From Desulfobacteraceae bacterium (GTDB lineage: Bacteria; Desulfobacterota; Syntrophobacteria; BM002), in contig PPDG01000050.1 of NCBI GenBank assembly GCA_002899795.1, positions 1-12,881 of the forward strand: a stretch of DNA of 12,881 nt. The letters are read 5' to 3'. This document shows positions 12,728-12,881 of the stretch, in pieces. Position numbers and translations under genes: made by a program. The first letter of the stretch is position 1, and each line of letters opens with the position of its first letter. The notes beneath the pieces were generated by a model. The model was not told the origin of the DNA, searched no databases, and saw only the letters and a program-made list of their open reading frames with translations.

Positions 12728-12881
12728 TGCTTCGCTTGTTGTGAATTAATGTGAGAGGTTTTCACAGAACCACTGTTTTGATGGTGGTAGGTTAGACTTA
12801 TCAAACAAAGTCAGATAAAATAAAGTGTTCATAATTAATTTTAATGTCCTTAAGTATTGTTACTCTTTAGTCGGCTGGGAC
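12728..12881. other. AT-rich non-coding end of window
   Basis: Composition shifts sharply to AT-rich after about 12735. I see no open frame of useful size, no tRNA and no repeat, apart from an accac/gtggt pair near 12762-12787. Together with the hairpins and repeats listed from 12257 on, this makes 12250-12881 a 632-nt stretch with no gene I can support. It may be the upstream region of a gene beyond the window. Confidence 0.5.

Noticed and set aside
12250..12881. Hidden gene or transposase in the end spacer
   Set aside because: I found no frame of useful length on either strand with a plausible start and family features; the region is repeats and AT-rich DNA.

Overview
The window reads as chromosomal DNA of a strictly anaerobic bacterium that uses the acetyl-CoA (Wood-Ljungdahl) pathway and handles short branched acyl-CoAs. 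The acetyl-CoA synthase and corrinoid protein genes are of the bacterial type. Combined with a fused isobutyryl-CoA mutase, a malyl-CoA-type lyase and an acyl-CoA dehydrogenase, this suits a sulfate reducer of the Desulfobacterota or a subsurface Chloroflexota. That placement is inference; there is no rRNA or marker gene here to settle it.

Layout. (1) Positions 1-3138 hold a Wood-Ljungdahl block: the 3' end of acsB (A-cluster subunit), a perfect palindromic terminator, acsC (large subunit of the corrinoid iron-sulfur protein), a spacer with a strong hairpin and a likely promoter, then acsE (methyltetrahydrofolate:corrinoid methyltransferase) and a strong terminator. acsD is not between acsC and acsE. 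(2) Positions 3148-4797 hold a repeat-bearing spacer, an unrecognised minus-strand gene, and a divergent gene for a compact histone-deacetylase-family amidohydrolase; the 5' ends of these two genes overlap. (3) Positions 4798-12249 hold an acyl-CoA module: malyl-CoA/beta-methylmalyl-CoA lyase, a TetR-family regulator with a promoter and an 18-bp palindromic operator candidate, icmF 14 nt behind the regulator, an acyl-CoA dehydrogenase, and a PaaI-type hotdog thioesterase. (4) Positions 12250-12881 have no gene I can support, but are full of inverted repeats, including a 23-bp pair that looks like a mobile-element remnant.

How the genes may work together (inference): IcmF interconverts isobutyryl-CoA and n-butyryl-CoA; the dehydrogenase would oxidise one of these; beta-oxidation outside the window would give acetyl-CoA; and the AcsB/C/E block would split acetyl-CoA to CO2 (or make it, in the reductive direction). 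The lyase handles malyl-CoA or methylmalyl-CoA and may link acetyl-CoA or propionyl-CoA to glyoxylate. The thioesterase may clear dead-end CoA esters. The TetR protein, probably sensing an acyl-CoA, likely controls itself and icmF.

The most unusual structure is not a gene. Four spacers contain about four degenerate 7-bp units followed, after a gap, by about four units in the reverse-complement sense (5951-6026, 10289-10383, 11624-11739, 12333-12420). Other spacers carry octamer-like gtcat words with atgac counterparts. Short GC-rich hairpins and cgcatagcg words are interspersed. The acsB-acsC and acsC-acsE spacers lack these arrays.
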